This document shows, one piece after another, positions 45,597 to 54,529 of a DNA stretch of 64,000 nucleotides. Every line of letters starts with the position of its first letter. Position 1 is the first letter of the stretch. Position numbers and translations under genes: made by a program. The DNA is from Acidovorax radicis N35 (GTDB lineage: Bacteria; Pseudomonadota; Gammaproteobacteria; Burkholderiales; Burkholderiaceae_C). The stretch spans positions 1-64,000 of the forward strand of contig NZ_AFBG01000021.1 of NCBI RefSeq assembly GCF_000204195.1, in the 5' to 3' direction. A model generated the notes under the pieces. The model ran no database searches and was not told the origin of the DNA. It was given only the letters and a program-made list of their open reading frames with translations.

Positions 45597-45845
45597 AGAG
45601 AAAGGTTCATACGAATTCGCCTTCAATCATCCCACGGCACCCGAGTCCGTCCATCGACGGCTTCTGCCATGCAACAACCAGCTCGGTGTAACTGGTGAGA
45701 AATGTGTTGAAAGCGCCCTGGTATCGGACACTTCTTACGGCGCTGCCGGTGGGCAAGCTGACCGCGAGCTTACATGAAGAAAATCTTGCCGCTGTCGCCT
45801 TTGTCTGATGTAGAGGGAACTCCCCAGTCCCTCTCGTATCGGGGC
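45597..45845. other. Intergenic patch without a recognised gene
   Basis: This stretch between the lipoprotein gene and the fba terminator has visibly lower GC than its surroundings. An 86-codon minus-strand frame (45607-45867) crosses it, but that frame runs into the fba terminator and has no coding character I can recognise. It could be a relic of a lost gene. Confidence 0.4.
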
Positions 45846-45880
45846 AAAAAAAAGCCTGGCTGCGCAACGCAGCCAGGCCG
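45846..45880 (-). terminator. Terminator of fba
   Basis: On the minus strand GGCCTGGCTGCG, a short loop and CGCAGCCAGGC are followed by a run of eight T. It lies 34 bases past the fba stop codon. Confidence 0.92.
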
Positions 45881-45913
45881 ATCGGGCGGCCCTGCAGGGC
45901 CTTGTGCCAACGG

Positions 45914-46978
45914 TCAGTTCACCACTTGGGCCAGCGTACCCGCCGCGTACTGGGCCGCCACAGCCTGAAGGCTCAGCCCTTTGATCTTGCTGCCCTGGCC
46001 TTCGCAGCCGAATTCCAGGTAACGCTGCTTGCAGACCTGCTTGGCCGCCTCGCGGGCGGGCTTGAGCCACTCGCGCGCGTCGAACTTGTCGGGGTTTTCA
46101 AACAGGAACTTGCGCACCGCGCCGGTCATGGCCAGGCGGATGTCGGTGTCGATGTTGATCTTGCGCACGCCGTGCTTGATGGCTTCCTGGATCTCCTCGA
46201 CCGGCACGCCGTAGGTTTCCTTCATCTTGCCGCCGTACTGGTTGATGATGGCCAGCAGCTCGGCAGGCACCGACGACGAACCATGCATCACCAGGTGGGT
46301 GTTGGGAATGCGCTGGTGGATTTCCTTGACGCGGCTGATGGCCAGGATGTCGCCCGTGGGCTTGCGGCTGAACTTGTAGGCGCCGTGGCTGGTGCCAATG
46401 GCAATCGCCAGGGCGTCCAGTTGCGTGGCCTTCACGAACACGGCGGCCTCTTCGGGGTCGGTCAGCATCTGGCTGTGGTCGAGCTTCACATCGGCGCCAA
46501 TACCGTCTTCCTCGCCGGCTTCACCGGTTTCGAGGTTCCCCAGGCAGCCAAGTTCGCCTTCAACGGTAACCCCCACCTTGTGTGCCATGTCGACCACCTT
46601 GCGGGTCACTTCGACGTTGTAGTCGAACGACGAGGGCGTCTTGCCGTCTTCCATCAGCGAGCCATCCATCATCACCGAGCCAAAGCCCAGGTCGATGGCG
46701 CCCTGACAAATCTTGGGCGAGGTTCCGTGGTCCTGGTGCATCACCAGCGGGATGTGCGGGAAGGCTTCGACGGCGGCCTGGATCAGGTGCTTGATGAAAG
46801 GCTCGCCAGCGTACTTGCGTGCTCCGGCGCTGGCCTGCAGGATGACCGGGGCCCCCAATTCGTCGGCAGCGGCCATCACGGCCTGGACCTGCTCCAGGTT
46901 GTTGACGTTGAAGGCAGGGATGCCATAGCTGTTGGCTGCGGCATGGTCGAGCAGTTCGCGCATCGAAACGAGGGGCAT
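45914..46978 (-). CDS. fba: Fructose-bisphosphate aldolase, class II
   Basis: This zinc enzyme splits fructose-1,6-bisphosphate in glycolysis and joins the trioses in gluconeogenesis or the Calvin cycle. From the ATG at 46978 the product has 354 residues. It shows VMHQDHGTS near residue 80, the cleft sequence [32 protein letters not shown] near residue 137 and GTSHGAYKF near residue 190. This is the longer form of autotroph-type CbbA proteins. It has its own terminator, and an upstream TAAAAT box with a direct repeat next to it. Confidence 0.95.
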   Translation of the reverse strand: MPLVSMRELLDHAAANSYGIPAFNVNNLEQVQAVMAAADELGAPVILQASAGARKYAGEPFIKHLIQAAVEAFPHIPLVMHQDHGTSPKICQGAIDLGFGSVMMDGSLMEDGKTPSSFDYNVEVTRKVVDMAHKVGVTVEGELGCLGNLETGEAGEEDGIGADVKLDHSQMLTDPEEAAVFVKATQLDALAIAIGTSHGAYKFSRKPTGDILAISRVKEIHQRIPNTHLVMHGSSSVPAELLAIINQYGGKMKETYGVPVEEIQEAIKHGVRKINIDTDIRLAMTGAVRKFLFENPDKFDAREWLKPAREAAKQVCKQRYLEFGCEGQGSKIKGLSLQAVAAQYAAGTLAQVVN

Positions 46979-47033
46979 GGTCGTAGGGTCCGTTGAGGGT
47001 TGGAGAAGGCGCTGTAAGCCGGTCATTGCGGTG

Positions 47034-47060
47034 GTAACCGCTTGGTAACTCGCGATTTTA
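47034..47060 (-). promoter_or_regulatory. fba promoter with GTTAC direct repeat
   Basis: TAAAAT followed by CGCG (47060-47055, minus strand) is a candidate -10. Immediately past it lie two GTTAC half-sites 11 bases apart (47049-47045 and 47038-47034), where a repressor could act. The same spaced repeat occurs before pyk at 51503-51518. Confidence 0.5.
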
Positions 47061-48449
47061 ACCGGGGGGCGTGACCGCCGAAGGGGGCAAATCCAACCGA
47101 AAACAGGTGGTAAAGGGCTGGGCGGCAGGTGCTGGACCGAAATTACCGCCATGGATGTCTGCCACCCGCCGCAGGATTTCGTGGCCCAGGTGCAGGCTGT
47201 CAGTGGGACTTCTCGCACCCGCAGTGGCGGGCAGGTCGCCATGGCGCCTGGCACCGTCATCACACACCTGCAGCCAAACACCCGCTCCCTCAGTAGCCCC
47301 CACCTGCACCGCGATGTGCGTGCCCTCCGGCGTGTGCTTGAGCGCGTTTTCCACCAAATTGCGCGCCGCGATGTCCAGCAGCAACACGTGCCCAGACACC
47401 CAAAGCTCCGGTGGCGCCGACAGGGCGATGTCATCCCCCCGCTGCCAGGCAGCCTGCGCATAGTCAACACACACTTGGCGGGCCACGGCACACAGGTCCA
47501 CCGGTGCCTTGGCCTCGTGCAGTTCCGCCCGGCTGGCGCGCGCCAGGGCCAGCAGCTGGTTGAGCACATGGCCAGCCCGCAAGGCGTCCTGGCCAATGCG
47601 GGCAATGGCCTGCGCCCGTGCGGCGGAATCCAGCTCTCCGCCCAAGGCACTGGCCTGCAGGGCAATGGATGACAGGGGCGTGCGCAATTCGTGCGCGACT
47701 TCGTTGGCCAACCTGCGTTCGCGCACCAGCGCGGCCTGCTGACGGTCCAGCAGGGTGTTGATGGACGCGACCACCGACTCGAACTCGCTCCAGGCATGGC
47801 GCGAGGCCAGGCGTGGCGCGCTGGCAGGGTCGAGTGCCGCGACGTCTGCCGACAAGGCATACAGCGGCCGCAAGCCCCGCCACAGGGCCAGGCCCAGGGC
47901 GAGCGACACGACGGGAAGCAACCAGAGGCCAGGCTCGATCATCTGCTCGGCAATGTCCTGGGCAAGCTCGTCGCGCTCGCGCAACTCCAGCAGCACCATG
48001 ATCTTGCGCGCCCGCGCGGCATCCCACTGCGAAAAGCTGCGCCATACCGCCTCGTCCGGCCCCAGCGCCATGTTGGCGAATCCCTCGACATCACCGAAGG
48101 CAGGTGCCGGCGCCGTACCGCTGTGATGGAGCATGCGACCCTGCGCGTCCCACTGGACCACGCTGAGGGACTGCTGGTAGTCGTGCGACTTGAGCCAGGG
48201 TGTGGCCGCGCGCTGCGTGACCTGCGGCCCTTCGGTGGCCTCGGTCGCGCGCAAGTTCAGCAGCAGGGCAGCCACACTGGCCAGGTGCCCGTCGGTCAAT
48301 TCATCCGCCTCGTGCACCCCTGTCTGGTAGCCAATGAACACGAAACTTCCCCACACCAGTGCCAGCGCCCCGAGGCACCACAACAGCAGCTGGCGCGTCA
48401 GCGACGGCCGGCGGGCGCGCGCGACAGGAGTCGCTGCAGAGGCGCTCAT
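47058..48449 (-). CDS. Sensor histidine kinase, PmrB/QseC type
   Basis: From the ATG at 48449 the product has 463 residues. It has membrane helices near residues 20-42 and 170-190 flanking a periplasmic sensor region, a HAMP-like segment, and the phosphorylated histidine in [11 protein letters not shown] near residue 250. The N-box [13 protein letters not shown] is good, but the G boxes are weak: DDGAR where DxGxG is usual, and LHLGHEI in place of GxGL. The start overlaps the regulator stop by four bases (ATGA), so the two are translationally coupled. Confidence 0.88.
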   Translation of the reverse strand: MSASAATPVARARRPSLTRQLLLWCLGALALVWGSFVFIGYQTGVHEADELTDGHLASVAALLLNLRATEATEGPQVTQRAATPWLKSHDYQQSLSVVQWDAQGRMLHHSGTAPAPAFGDVEGFANMALGPDEAVWRSFSQWDAARARKIMVLLELRERDELAQDIAEQMIEPGLWLLPVVSLALGLALWRGLRPLYALSADVAALDPASAPRLASRHAWSEFESVVASINTLLDRQQAALVRERRLANEVAHELRTPLSSIALQASALGGELDSAARAQAIARIGQDALRAGHVLNQLLALARASRAELHEAKAPVDLCAVARQVCVDYAQAAWQRGDDIALSAPPELWVSGHVLLLDIAARNLVENALKHTPEGTHIAVQVGATEGAGVWLQVCDDGARRHGDLPATAGARSPTDSLHLGHEILRRVADIHGGNFGPAPAAQPFTTCFRLDLPPSAVTPPG

Positions 48450-49150
48450 GCCGAGGGCTCCTGGGGCATGAAATAGCCCACGCCCCGCATGGTCTGGATG
48501 CACGCACTGCCCAGTTTGCGGCGCAGGTGGTGGATATGGACCTCCACCGCGTTGCTCTCAATGGCGGCATCCCAGCTGTACAGGCGCTCTTCGATCTGCT
48601 GGCGCGAGAGCACACGCCCCCGGGCCTCCAGCAGCACCAGCAGCACCGAAAACTCTCGGGGCGACATCTCTACCAGCTTGCCGCCCTGGTGGACGGTTCG
48701 CGCCGCAGGGTCCATCTCGATGTCTGTGTAGCGGAGGGTGGGAGACGCCCGGCCGGCGGCCCGGCGCAACAGGGCGCGCAAGCGTGCATCCAGTTCATCG
48801 ATGTCGAAGGGCTTGGCCAGGTAGTCATCCGCCCCCTGGTCCAGCCCCGCAATGCGTTGATGCACCTGGTCACGGGCGGTGACGATCAGCACGGGAGTGG
48901 AGGGATCGGGCAACATCTGCGGAGCCCCGGCCCCAGGCGCCGGGCTCAGGCGCAACCGCCTGAGCAGCTCGCCGCCATCGCCATCGGCCAGCCCCAGGTC
49001 CAGCAACACGGCATCAAAACGCTCCACGCGCAGCGCACCCCAGGCACTGGCTACGCCATCGCACACATCCACCGCATAGCCACGCTGCTGGAGGTTGGTA
49101 CGCAGGCCTGCGGCAATGCCGGCATCGTCTTCGACCACGAGTATTCGCAT
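48446..49150 (-). CDS. OmpR-family response regulator, PmrA/QseB type
   Basis: The 234-residue product has a receiver domain with acidic pocket VVEDD, phospho-acceptor Asp52 in VLLDLGLADGDG and conserved Lys in LAKPFD near residue 114. The OmpR-type winged helix follows at about 140-230, with SPREFSVLLVLLEARGRVLS and the recognition helix NAVEVHIHHLRRKL. It is longer than PmrA by an insertion near residues 68-80. A PmrA-like direct repeat lies 40 bases upstream, next to the divergent PAP2 gene. Confidence 0.93.
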   Translation of the reverse strand: MRILVVEDDAGIAAGLRTNLQQRGYAVDVCDGVASAWGALRVERFDAVLLDLGLADGDGGELLRRLRLSPAPGAGAPQMLPDPSTPVLIVTARDQVHQRIAGLDQGADDYLAKPFDIDELDARLRALLRRAAGRASPTLRYTDIEMDPAARTVHQGGKLVEMSPREFSVLLVLLEARGRVLSRQQIEERLYSWDAAIESNAVEVHIHHLRRKLGSACIQTMRGVGYFMPQEPSA

Positions 49151-49189
49151 GCAGCCATTGTCGCCGCGCGATGCACCCTGCGGAGGGTC

Positions 49190-49206
49190 ATTAAGACAGT
49201 GTTAAG
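49190..49206. promoter_or_regulatory. PmrA/QseB-type response-regulator box
   Basis: ATTAAG, five bases, GTTAAG is a direct repeat with the same half-site and spacing as the PmrA box (YTTAAG-N5-YTTAAG). It lies in the 67-base gap between the regulator gene and the PAP2 gene, so it is well placed to control either or both. Confidence 0.65.
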
Positions 49207-49217
49207 TGGGGCACCCT

Positions 49218-49982
49218 ATGGTCCGTGGGATGTTGTCCCCGCCCTCCCAGCCCCGTCGTTTTGCCGCCCGCCACCGTACTTTGCTCCTTTGGACGCTGGG
49301 TATCCTGGCCGCCGTGGTGGCCTGGGACGCCGGGGGGCAGGACATCCCCCTGGCCCAGGCGTTTGGCTCTGCCACGGGGTTCCCGCTGCGGGAACAATGG
49401 TTCTTCGTGCAGGTGCTCCATGAAGGCGGCCGCCGACTGGGGTGGCTGCTGGTGCTACTGCTCACGCTGGGGGTGTGGTGGCCCCGGGGCGTGCTGCGGC
49501 GCCTGGATGCGGGCGAGCGGCTGCAGATGGCCCTCAGTGCCCTGCTGGCACTTGCGGCGGTGAGCGTGGTCAAGAACCTGAGCACTACCAGCTGCCCCTG
49601 GGACCTGGCGAAGTTCGGTGGCGTGGCGCGCTATGCCTCCCATTGGGCGCTGGGGGTGATCGACGGCGGCGGCGGGCGGTGCTTCCCGGCGGGCCATGCC
49701 TCAGCGGGCTTTGCTTTTGTGGGGGGCTACTTCGCGCTGCGCTACAAAGCACCTGCTGCCGCGCGATGGTGGCTGGCAGGCGCACTGCTGGCAGGCTTGG
49801 TTCTGGGCGGTGCCCAGCAGGCGCGGGGCGCACACTTCATGAGCCACACCCTGTGGACAGGGTGGCTGTGCTGGACGGTGGGTTGGCTGTGCGACCTGGG
49901 CGCTTCGGCCCTGCGCCCACGCCTGGCCGCCCTCTCCACAGCCGCCACAGCGGCCGACGACCCACCCCGGGCCGCCAGCTGA
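49218..49982 (+). CDS. PAP2-family membrane phosphatase
   Basis: The 254-residue product has about five or six membrane helices and the three PAP2 signature blocks: VKNLSTTSCPWDL near residue 115, CFPAGHASAGF near residue 155 and QQARGAHFMSHTLWTGWL near residue 200. Ser in the second block is Ala (PAGH in place of PSGH), a variant that occurs in this subfamily. Such proteins remove phosphate from lipid A or isoprenoid phosphates. Position beside a PmrAB-like pair and its box supports lipid A modification. ATG 49218 or 49230 could be the start. Confidence 0.82.
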   Translation: MVRGMLSPPSQPRRFAARHRTLLLWTLGILAAVVAWDAGGQDIPLAQAFGSATGFPLREQWFFVQVLHEGGRRLGWLLVLLLTLGVWWPRGVLRRLDAGERLQMALSALLALAAVSVVKNLSTTSCPWDLAKFGGVARYASHWALGVIDGGGGRCFPAGHASAGFAFVGGYFALRYKAPAAARWWLAGALLAGLVLGGAQQARGAHFMSHTLWTGWLCWTVGWLCDLGASALRPRLAALSTAATAADDPPRAAS

Positions 49983-50001
49983 TTGCTCAGCGCCTGGCTG
50001 T

Positions 50002-51438
50002 TCAGCTCGCCACGCAGATCTTCAGCATATTGGTCCCGCCCGGCGCCCCCATGGGCTCGCCACAGGTGATGGCGTAAACATCGCCCTTTTGCACGATATT
50101 GCGGTTCTTGAGATGGCGCTCGGCCTGTTCCAGCGCAGTGTCGCGGTCCGCACTGGTGTCCATGAGCAGGGGACGCACGTTGCGGTACATGGCCATCTTG
50201 CGCTGCGTGGCCACCTTGGGGGTGAGTGCGTAGATAGGGATGCGGATGCTGTGTCGGCTCATCCACAGGGCCGTGGCACCGCTGTCGGTCATGGCCACGA
50301 TGGCCTTGGCACCCAGGTGGTGGGCCGTGAACAGCGCGCCCATGGCGATGGACTGGTCGATCCGGCCAAAGGTCTGGCCGGTGAAGTCGGCGTCCAACTG
50401 ATGGTCCTCCGCCGCCTCGGCCGCAGCGCAGATGGTGGCCATTTCTTCCACCGTCTCCAGCGGGTAGCGGCCTGCGGCCGTCTCGGCGCTCAGCATCACG
50501 GCATCGGTGCCGTCCAGCACGGCATTGGCCACGTCGCTCACCTCGGCGCGCGTGGGCACGGGGTTGGTGATCATGCTTTCCATCATCTGCGTGGCGGTGA
50601 TGACGACCTTGTCCAGCTCGCGCGCCATGCGGATCATCTTCTTTTGCAGCGCAGGCACGGCCGCATTGCCCACTTCCACGGCCAGGTCGCCGCGCGCCAC
50701 CATGATGCCGTCGCTCACGCGCAGGATGGCTTCCAGGTGGGGGATGGCCTCGGCCCGCTCGATCTTGGCGATCAGGCCCGGCTTGTGACGGTACTCGGAC
50801 GCGGCCACATTGCACAGCTGGCGCGCCATTTCCATGTCGGTCGCGTTCTTGGGAAAGCTCACCGCCACATAGTCGGCCTGGAAGCTCATCGCCGTGCGGA
50901 TGTCTTCCATGTCCTTGGCCGTGAGGGCCGGTGCCGTGAGGCCCCCGCCCTTCTTGTTGATGCCCTTGTTGTTGGACAGCTCGCCGCCCACCTTGACCGT
51001 GGTGTGCACCTCTTCGCCCCGCACCGCATCGACGGTGAGCACGATCAGCCCGTCATTGAGCAGCAGCAGGTCGCCCGCCTTCACGTCGCGTGGCAGCTCC
51101 TTATAGTCGAGCCCCACACCTTCGATGTCACCCAGCTCGGTGCGCGACGCATCGAGCACAAACTTGGCGCCCGACTCCAGCTGCACCTTGCCTTCGGCAA
51201 ACTTGCCCACGCGGATCTTCGGGCCCTGCAGGTCGGCCATGATGGCCACTTCGCGGCCTGCGCGCTGCGCGGCGGCACGCACGGTGGCAGCGCGGTCGAT
51301 ATGGTCCTGCGCCTTGCCGTGGCTGAAGTTCAGCCGCACCACATTCACCCCCGCTCGGATCATGGCCTCCAGCAGTGCCGGGTCGCTGGAGGCGGGGCCC
51401 AGGGTGGCAACAATCTTGGTGGCGCGGCGGGTAGGCAT
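50002..51438 (-). CDS. pyk: Pyruvate kinase
   Basis: This enzyme makes pyruvate and ATP from phosphoenolpyruvate. The 478-residue product shows KIVATLGPASSD at the N-terminus, the ADP/metal-binding NFSHGKAQDH near residue 39 and the active-site block GLIAKIERAEAIPHLEAIL near residue 217. The stretch IMVARGDLAVEVG follows near residue 245. It converges on the PAP2 gene with only 19 bases between the stops and no obvious terminator. A GTTAC direct repeat lies upstream. Confidence 0.96.
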   Translation of the reverse strand: MPTRRATKIVATLGPASSDPALLEAMIRAGVNVVRLNFSHGKAQDHIDRAATVRAAAQRAGREVAIMADLQGPKIRVGKFAEGKVQLESGAKFVLDASRTELGDIEGVGLDYKELPRDVKAGDLLLLNDGLIVLTVDAVRGEEVHTTVKVGGELSNNKGINKKGGGLTAPALTAKDMEDIRTAMSFQADYVAVSFPKNATDMEMARQLCNVAASEYRHKPGLIAKIERAEAIPHLEAILRVSDGIMVARGDLAVEVGNAAVPALQKKMIRMARELDKVVITATQMMESMITNPVPTRAEVSDVANAVLDGTDAVMLSAETAAGRYPLETVEEMATICAAAEAAEDHQLDADFTGQTFGRIDQSIAMGALFTAHHLGAKAIVAMTDSGATALWMSRHSIRIPIYALTPKVATQRKMAMYRNVRPLLMDTSADRDTALEQAERHLKNRNIVQKGDVYAITCGEPMGAPGGTNMLKICVAS

Positions 51439-51502
51439 GGGTTTGTCTCTTTCTCTCGTTTGTCGGGTGGATGTAATCGAGTTTCAATTCTCACACGAAG
51501 CG

Positions 51503-51518
51503 GTTACATGCGAGTTAC
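51503..51518. promoter_or_regulatory. GTTAC direct repeat upstream of pyk
   Basis: Plus-strand GGTTACATGCGAGTTACC contains two GTTAC half-sites 11 bases apart, 65-80 bases upstream of the pyk start. The same half-site and spacing occur upstream of fba (47034-47049), suggesting a shared regulator of glycolytic genes. Confidence 0.45.
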
Positions 51519-51549
51519 CCCTTGCATCCGCCCTGTGGCCCGGGGCCCA

Positions 51550-52335
51550 TCAGAGCAACGGGTACGACAACAGATGCGCCAGTACATGGGCAACGATTGC
51601 CGCCTCCAGACCATGGCGCGCATAGAGCCAGCCCGCCACCAGGCCAAAGGCCGTATTGCCCACCAGCACGAACACCACGACGGGCCAGGTCAAAACCCCG
51701 GCCAGCGCCTGGGCAGCAGGCAGATGCCCCAGTGCAAACAGCAGGGCACTGAACAGCACCGCCACAGCCACAAGCACCCTGCCCGGCTGGCCCTGCCCGC
51801 GCTGCCCCACCCGCCAGCCCAGCCACAACAGCAGGGTCATCACGCCCCAGCGCACCAACAATTCTTCGGTGATGCCGCCATACAGCAGCTTGACCAGCAA
51901 CGGCATGGCACTGGCGGGGTCCGACGGTTGCAACGCGGCGGGCGCCACCTGGGACAGCGCCCACAGCCACGCAGCACCCGCCACACCGCCCAACACGCCG
52001 GGCAGGGACTGGGCACGCAGCGCGGGGCCGATGGGCCTGCCGGCCAGCCAGGAAGACACAGCGGGCGTCTGCAGGCCCACGCGGGGCGCCAACCACGCAC
52101 CTATTGCCACGGCCAGCGCCAGCAGCACGGCCGTTTGCAGCCCGCTGAGCAGCACCACAGCCCAGAGCGGAAACGGCAGCAGGGCCTCGTTGGCCCTCAA
52201 GGGCGGGAGCAGCGCCCACACCACCGCCACTACGCCAGGCATGCCCAACAACCACAGCGCACCGCCCAGTCGCCACTTCGCGGGTTGCCCCTGGGCACCC
52301 GCCGATTCCGCCAACACAGCGTTGTCCAAGGCCAT
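51550..52335 (-). CDS. CPBP-family intramembrane protease
   Basis: From the ATG at 52335 the product has 261 residues and about seven membrane helices. It carries the CPBP (CAAX protease/bacteriocin-processing) motifs: EELLVRWG with the paired Glu near residue 152, FALGHL with His near residue 203 and AHVLAHLL near residue 250. Substrates of such bacterial proteins are mostly unknown. It is the last gene of the speD-nucleotidyltransferase-pepP operon, 14 bases after pepP. Confidence 0.85.
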   Translation of the reverse strand: MALDNAVLAESAGAQGQPAKWRLGGALWLLGMPGVVAVVWALLPPLRANEALLPFPLWAVVLLSGLQTAVLLALAVAIGAWLAPRVGLQTPAVSSWLAGRPIGPALRAQSLPGVLGGVAGAAWLWALSQVAPAALQPSDPASAMPLLVKLLYGGITEELLVRWGVMTLLLWLGWRVGQRGQGQPGRVLVAVAVLFSALLFALGHLPAAQALAGVLTWPVVVFVLVGNTAFGLVAGWLYARHGLEAAIVAHVLAHLLSYPLL

Positions 52336-52349
52336 GGGTTTGCCCACGC

Positions 52350-53747
52350 TCAGGCGCGCATCAGCGCTTCGATCTCGTCGGCCTTCACGGGCACGCCACG
52401 CGTGATCAGCTCGCAGCCCGTGTCCGTGACGATGGCATCGTCTTCAATGCGGATGCCGATGTTGTGGAACTGCTCAGGCACGCCATCGGCGGGGCGCACA
52501 TAGATGCCGGGCTCGATGGTCAGAACCATGCCCGGGCGCAGCACACGGCTGGGGCGGTTGGTGATGGTCTCGCCCGAGAGCGGGTCCTTGCGCTCGCTCA
52601 CCTGGCCGACTTCGCCGGGCTCCACATAGCTGCCGCAGTCATGCACGTCCATGCCCAGCCAGTGGCTGGTGCGGTGCATGTAGAACTGGAAGTAGGCACG
52701 CTTGTCGATCACGTCCTGCGCCGACCCCACCTTGTTCTTGTCGAGCAGGCCCAGGTCCAGCATGCCCTGCGCCAGCACGGCCACCGTGGCGTCGTGCGGG
52801 TCGTTGAAGCGGGCACCCGCCTTGGTGGCAGCCACGGCCGCGTCCTGGCTGGCCAGCACCAGGTCGTACAGCGCACGCTGTGGGCCTGTGAATTTTCCGT
52901 TGGCGGGGAAGGTGCGCGTGATGTCGCTGGCGTAGCTGTCCAGCTCGCAACCCGCGTCGATCAGCACCAGCTCCCCATCACGCACCGGTGCGGTATCGGC
53001 CCGGTAGTGCAGCACGCAGGCATTCGCGCCCGCCGCCACGATGGAGCTGTAGGCCGGGTACTGCGAGCCCGCGTCGCGGAACGCATGCAGCAGCTCGGCA
53101 TCGAGGTGGTATTCGCGCACATCCTCCCCGGCGCGCAGCATGCGGGCCGAGCGCTGCATGGCGCGGATGTGGGCCTGCGCGCTGATGGCGCTGGCGCGGC
53201 GCATGATGTCCTGCTCGTGCGCGTCCTTGAACAGGCGCATCTCATCAAGCAAAGTGCACAAATCGTTCTGCTCGGCGGGACAGATGGCGCCGTAGCGCAC
53301 GCGCCCCCGCACCACATTGAGCCAGCCCTCCACGCGGGCGGCCAGACCGCTGTGCGTGGCGAACGGGTACCAGACGCAGCCCGTGTTTTCGAGCAGGCGC
53401 GGCAGCTTGCTGTCCAGTTCGGCCATCGAATGCGCGGCGTCCACGCCCAATGCGGCGGGCGCAGCGGCCGGGCCGAGGCGGTAGCCATCCCAGATTTCGC
53501 GCTCCAGGTCCTTGGGCTGGCAAAACAGCGTGCTGCGGCCATCCTGGGCCAACACCAGGCAGGCGCCGGGCTCGGTGAAACCGGTCAGGTAATAGAAGTA
53601 GCTGTCGTGGCGAAACAGAAAGTCGCTATCCCGGTTGCGCGGGCGCTCCAACGCCGTGGGGACGATGGCGATGCCCCCGGGGCCCAACTGGGCAGCCAGG
53701 TGCGCGCGGCGCTGGGCGTAGACGGAAGCAGGCACGGTGGTGTTCAT
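52350..53747 (-). CDS. pepP: Xaa-Pro aminopeptidase
   Basis: PepP removes N-terminal residues before proline, using two metal ions. From the ATG at 53747 the product has 465 residues. The metal ligands are visible in LIDAGCELDSYASDITRTFP near residue 259, HRTSHWLGMDVHDCG near residue 357, TIEPGIYV near residue 408 and IGIRIEDD near residue 431. Its start overlaps the stop of the nucleotidyltransferase gene by four bases. Confidence 0.95.
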   Translation of the reverse strand: MNTTVPASVYAQRRAHLAAQLGPGGIAIVPTALERPRNRDSDFLFRHDSYFYYLTGFTEPGACLVLAQDGRSTLFCQPKDLEREIWDGYRLGPAAAPAALGVDAAHSMAELDSKLPRLLENTGCVWYPFATHSGLAARVEGWLNVVRGRVRYGAICPAEQNDLCTLLDEMRLFKDAHEQDIMRRASAISAQAHIRAMQRSARMLRAGEDVREYHLDAELLHAFRDAGSQYPAYSSIVAAGANACVLHYRADTAPVRDGELVLIDAGCELDSYASDITRTFPANGKFTGPQRALYDLVLASQDAAVAATKAGARFNDPHDATVAVLAQGMLDLGLLDKNKVGSAQDVIDKRAYFQFYMHRTSHWLGMDVHDCGSYVEPGEVGQVSERKDPLSGETITNRPSRVLRPGMVLTIEPGIYVRPADGVPEQFHNIGIRIEDDAIVTDTGCELITRGVPVKADEIEALMRA

Positions 53748-54529
53748 GAAGCGTCGCAGGAAAGGGTGTTGAGTTCGGCCAGCCGTTCGGGCGTGCCCAC
53801 ATCGGTCCAGCGGCCGGTGTAGAGCTGCGCGCTGACGCGACCATTGTCCATCGCACGGCGAAGCAGCGGCGCCAGCGGGGCTTTGATGCCCCCTGGGTTG
53901 CCCGGCGGAATGTCGCACCAGGGCGCCGCGAACAGATCGGCGCGCAGCAGGGCGATGGTGCTGTAGGTGTAGCGGGGCGCTGGGTCGGCGGCGGGCAGGT
54001 TCAGCGCCAGGCCGTCGGCCGACAGGCCAAAGTCGCCACGCGGGTTGTGGGTGGGGTTGGGCACCAGCCACAGGTGGGCCAGATGATCGCTGGCCTCGAA
54101 GGCCGCCACCGCTGCGCTGTCGAACACGAAGTCGGGCGCAAACACATCGCCCGCGGCCAGCCAGAACGCGGGGCCGAGCTGGGGCAACGCGCGGGCGATG
54201 CCGCCGGCGGTTTCCAGTGCGCCGCCAAAGTCCACACCTTCGTGTGAGTATGAAATTGATAGCTGCCTGCGCTTACCTATCAAGCGCTGAAGGCCAAAAA
54301 CACTTGAAAATTGGTCGCTGATCTGCGCCCCCAGCCATGCGGTGTTGATCACCACCTGCTCCACACCCGCCTCCTGCAGCGCCGCCAGGTGCCACTGCAG
54401 CAGCGGCTGGCCCTGCACCTGCAGCAGGGGCTTGGGGGCGGTGTCGGTCAGCGGACGCATGCGCTCGCCACGGCCTGCGGCCAGCAGCAATGCGGGGACT
54501 TGGGAAGATGCGTGTACCGCAGGGTTCAT
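53744..54529 (-). CDS. Nucleotidyltransferase, MurU-like
   Basis: The 261-residue product has the sugar-nucleotidyltransferase signature LLAAGRGERMRPLTDTAPKP near residue 15, then PLLQWHLAALQEAG. In Pseudomonas, MurU makes UDP-MurNAc in a peptidoglycan-recycling route and is paired with the kinase AmgK upstream of pepP. Here pepP follows, but speD and no AmgK lies upstream. Residues about 77-93 (SVFGLQRLIGKRRQLS) are encoded by a palindromic repeat. It overlaps both neighbours by four bases. Confidence 0.8.
   Translation of the reverse strand: MNPAVHASSQVPALLLAAGRGERMRPLTDTAPKPLLQVQGQPLLQWHLAALQEAGVEQVVINTAWLGAQISDQFSSVFGLQRLIGKRRQLSISYSHEGVDFGGALETAGGIARALPQLGPAFWLAAGDVFAPDFVFDSAAVAAFEASDHLAHLWLVPNPTHNPRGDFGLSADGLALNLPAADPAPRYTYSTIALLRADLFAAPWCDIPPGNPGGIKAPLAPLLRRAMDNGRVSAQLYTGRWTDVGTPERLAELNTLSCDAS
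54252..54300 (+). repeat. Palindromic repeat copy 11, inside the nucleotidyltransferase gene
   Basis: The plus strand reads AATTGATAGCTGCCTGCGCT, a loop, then CAAGCGCTGAAGGCCAAAAA. This is one of the closest matches to the family. It lies antisense within the nucleotidyltransferase frame and adds residues in frame. Confidence 0.85.

Noticed and set aside
45607..45867. An 86-codon minus-strand frame upstream of the lipoprotein gene
   Set aside because: It reaches into the fba terminator and shows no known motif or usual coding bias. It is left as a possible relic only.
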